A stretch of DNA of 64,000 nt, taken from the NCBI GenBank assembly GCA_947497895.1, contig CANMIL010000004.1, positions 248,001 through 312,000 on the forward strand. The letters run 5' to 3'. Under the pieces are notes generated by a model, which had not been told where the DNA came from, made no database searches, and saw nothing but the letters and a program-made list of their open reading frames with translations. How positions within the stretch are numbered: the first letter of the stretch is position 1; every line of letters starts with the position of its first letter. Below, piece after piece: positions 63,037 through 64,000 of the stretch. Made by a program: the position numbers and the translations under genes. The stretch comes from an uncultured Tenacibaculum sp. (lineage in GTDB: Bacteria; Bacteroidota; Bacteroidia; Flavobacteriales; Flavobacteriaceae).

Positions 63037-63558
63037 TTATCCGTTAAAAACTTTCTCTAAAGAAATTCCTCTTTGCTTAGCGATAGTCTCAGCACTACGT
63101 AATTGTAATAATGCATCGAAAGTAGCTTTTACCACATTATGAGGGTTAGAAGAACCTTGAGATTTTGATAATACGTCCTTTACTCCTACAGATTCTAAAA
63201 CTGAACGAACAGCTCCACCTGCAATAACTCCGGTACCGTGTGATGCTGGCTTAATGAAAACTCTTGCTCCACCGAATTTACCTTTTTGCTCGTGAGGTAA
63301 CGTACCATCTAAAATAGGAATACGAACTAAATTCTTTTTAGCTTCTTCAACTGCTTTTGCAATCGCAGAAGAAACGTCTTTAGACTTCCCTAATCCGTGT
63401 CCTACAACTCCATTTCCATCACCAACTACAACAATTGCAGAAAAACCAAATGCTCTACCACCTTTAGTTACCTTAGTAACACGTTGAACGCCTACTAATT
63501 TATCTACAAGCTCTAATCCGCTTGGTTTTACTCTTTCTACGTTTTTATATCCTAACAT
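63037..63558 (-). CDS. rpsE: 30S ribosomal protein S5, 173 aa
   Basis: Small-subunit protein at the mRNA entry tunnel, affecting accuracy. Features: [20 protein letters not shown] then [40 protein letters not shown], and [20 protein letters not shown] in the C-terminal domain. Length standard. Confidence 0.98.
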   Translation of the reverse strand: MLGYKNVERVKPSGLELVDKLVGVQRVTKVTKGGRAFGFSAIVVVGDGNGVVGHGLGKSKDVSSAIAKAVEEAKKNLVRIPILDGTLPHEQKGKFGGARVFIKPASHGTGVIAGGAVRSVLESVGVKDVLSKSQGSSNPHNVVKATFDALLQLRSAETIAKQRGISLEKVFNG

Positions 63559-63569
63559 AATATAATTTC

Positions 63570-63920
63570 TTAAAATTTTAAACCAGCTTCTCTCGCCGCG
63601 TCAGCTAATACTTTTACTCTTCCGTGGTATAAATAACCGTTACGATCAAAAGCAACAGTCTCCACTCCAGCTTTAACAGCCTTCTCAGCAATAGCTTTTC
63701 CAACTGCTGTAGCTGCATCTGCTTTAGAGCTAGATGAAACCTCTTTATCTCTTGATGACGCTGATACTAAAGTAACACCAGCTACATCGTCAATTAATTG
63801 AGCATAGATCTCTTTATTACTTCTGAAAACAGACAACCTTGGCTTTTGAGCAGTTCCAGTTACTATTTTTCTAATTCTATGCTTAATACGTTGTCTTCTT
63901 TCAAGCTTTGATAATGCCAT
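63570..63920 (-). CDS. rplR: 50S ribosomal protein L18, 116 aa
   Basis: 5S rRNA-binding protein. Features: [40 protein letters not shown], and the C-terminal [20 protein letters not shown]. Length standard. 11 bp before rpsE, 20 bp after rplF. Confidence 0.98.
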   Translation of the reverse strand: MALSKLERRQRIKHRIRKIVTGTAQKPRLSVFRSNKEIYAQLIDDVAGVTLVSASSRDKEVSSSSKADAATAVGKAIAEKAVKAGVETVAFDRNGYLYHGRVKVLADAAREAGLKF

Positions 63921-63940
63921 AATAATATTTCTCTTATTTA

Positions 63941-64000
63941 TTATGCAGATTTACCTGCTTTTCTTCTTAATATTTCTCCTACAAACTTAATTCCTTTTCC
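63941..64000 (-). CDS. rplF: 50S ribosomal protein L6, C-terminal end (partial)
   Basis: Only the last 19 codons are in the window. The reading [19 protein letters not shown] followed by TAA matches the L6 C-terminus (GKGIRYxGExVRRKxGK in relatives), and the position directly upstream of rplR is that of rplF in the spc operon. The gene continues past the window edge at 64000. Confidence 0.93.
   Translation of the reverse strand, partial: GKGIKFVGEILRRKAGKSA

Overview
The window is a piece of a low-GC chromosome from a marine-type member of the Bacteroidota, very probably a Flavobacteriaceae (a Tenacibaculum-like genus is possible, but that is a guess). The evidence is the ribosomal-protein operon running on into carA, eno and gltA, type IX secretion (T9SS) sorting tails, TonB-dependent receptors with CarboxypepD_reg-like N-termini, many SPII lipoproteins, and promoters of the TTTG-N19-TAnnTTTG type. 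No phage, insertion sequence or CRISPR array was seen.

Layout. 1-2.1 kb: a repressor-like regulator and a DUF389 membrane protein. 2.1-11.7 kb: a protein/peptide-use region with two near-duplicate TonB-dependent receptors flanking a secreted C1 cysteine peptidase, and a divergent C10 (streptopain-type) peptidase with a T9SS tail. 11.7-18.3 kb: a CPBP protease, a tail-fibre-like repeat protein, tRNA-Lys and tRNA-Tyr, an MlaE/MlaF-type lipid ABC pair, and a PafA-like phosphatase. 18.3-23.4 kb: four paralogous small secreted basic proteins of unknown function with a shared non-canonical promoter and terminator hairpin, interrupted by a two-gene operon for a divergent HSP90 and a helical-repeat partner. 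23.4-33.7 kb: a 51-residue Pmp3/YqaE peptide, an M14 carboxypeptidase, a sulfatase, a bestrophin, and two BNR/sortilin-like repeat proteins around a small lipoprotein. 33.7-38.2 kb: a probable 2-hydroxyglutarate module (DUF1338/HglS-like enzyme, Lrp regulator, YdiJ-type dehydrogenase). 38.4-42 kb: a membrane protein, an OmpA lipoprotein, an alpha/beta hydrolase and a CtlX citrulline hydrolase. 42-49.5 kb: a complete TPP-riboswitch-controlled thiamine operon, thiS-thiC-(TenI-like)-thiD-thiE-thiG-thiH-thiF. 49.6-57.3 kb: an HxlR regulator with a divergent MBL lipoprotein, arginase, citrate synthase, a lipoprotein, enolase and carA. 57.4-64 kb: the distal half of the spc/alpha ribosomal operon from rplF (partial) to rplQ.

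How the genes fit together. The 2-12 kb and 23-33 kb regions suggest extracellular breakdown of proteins, phosphoesters and sulfated compounds with uptake through the outer membrane. The thi operon makes the thiazole and pyrimidine halves of thiamine and joins them. Arginase and CtlX both release ornithine, from arginine and citrulline respectively. The least explained part is 18.3-23.4 kb.
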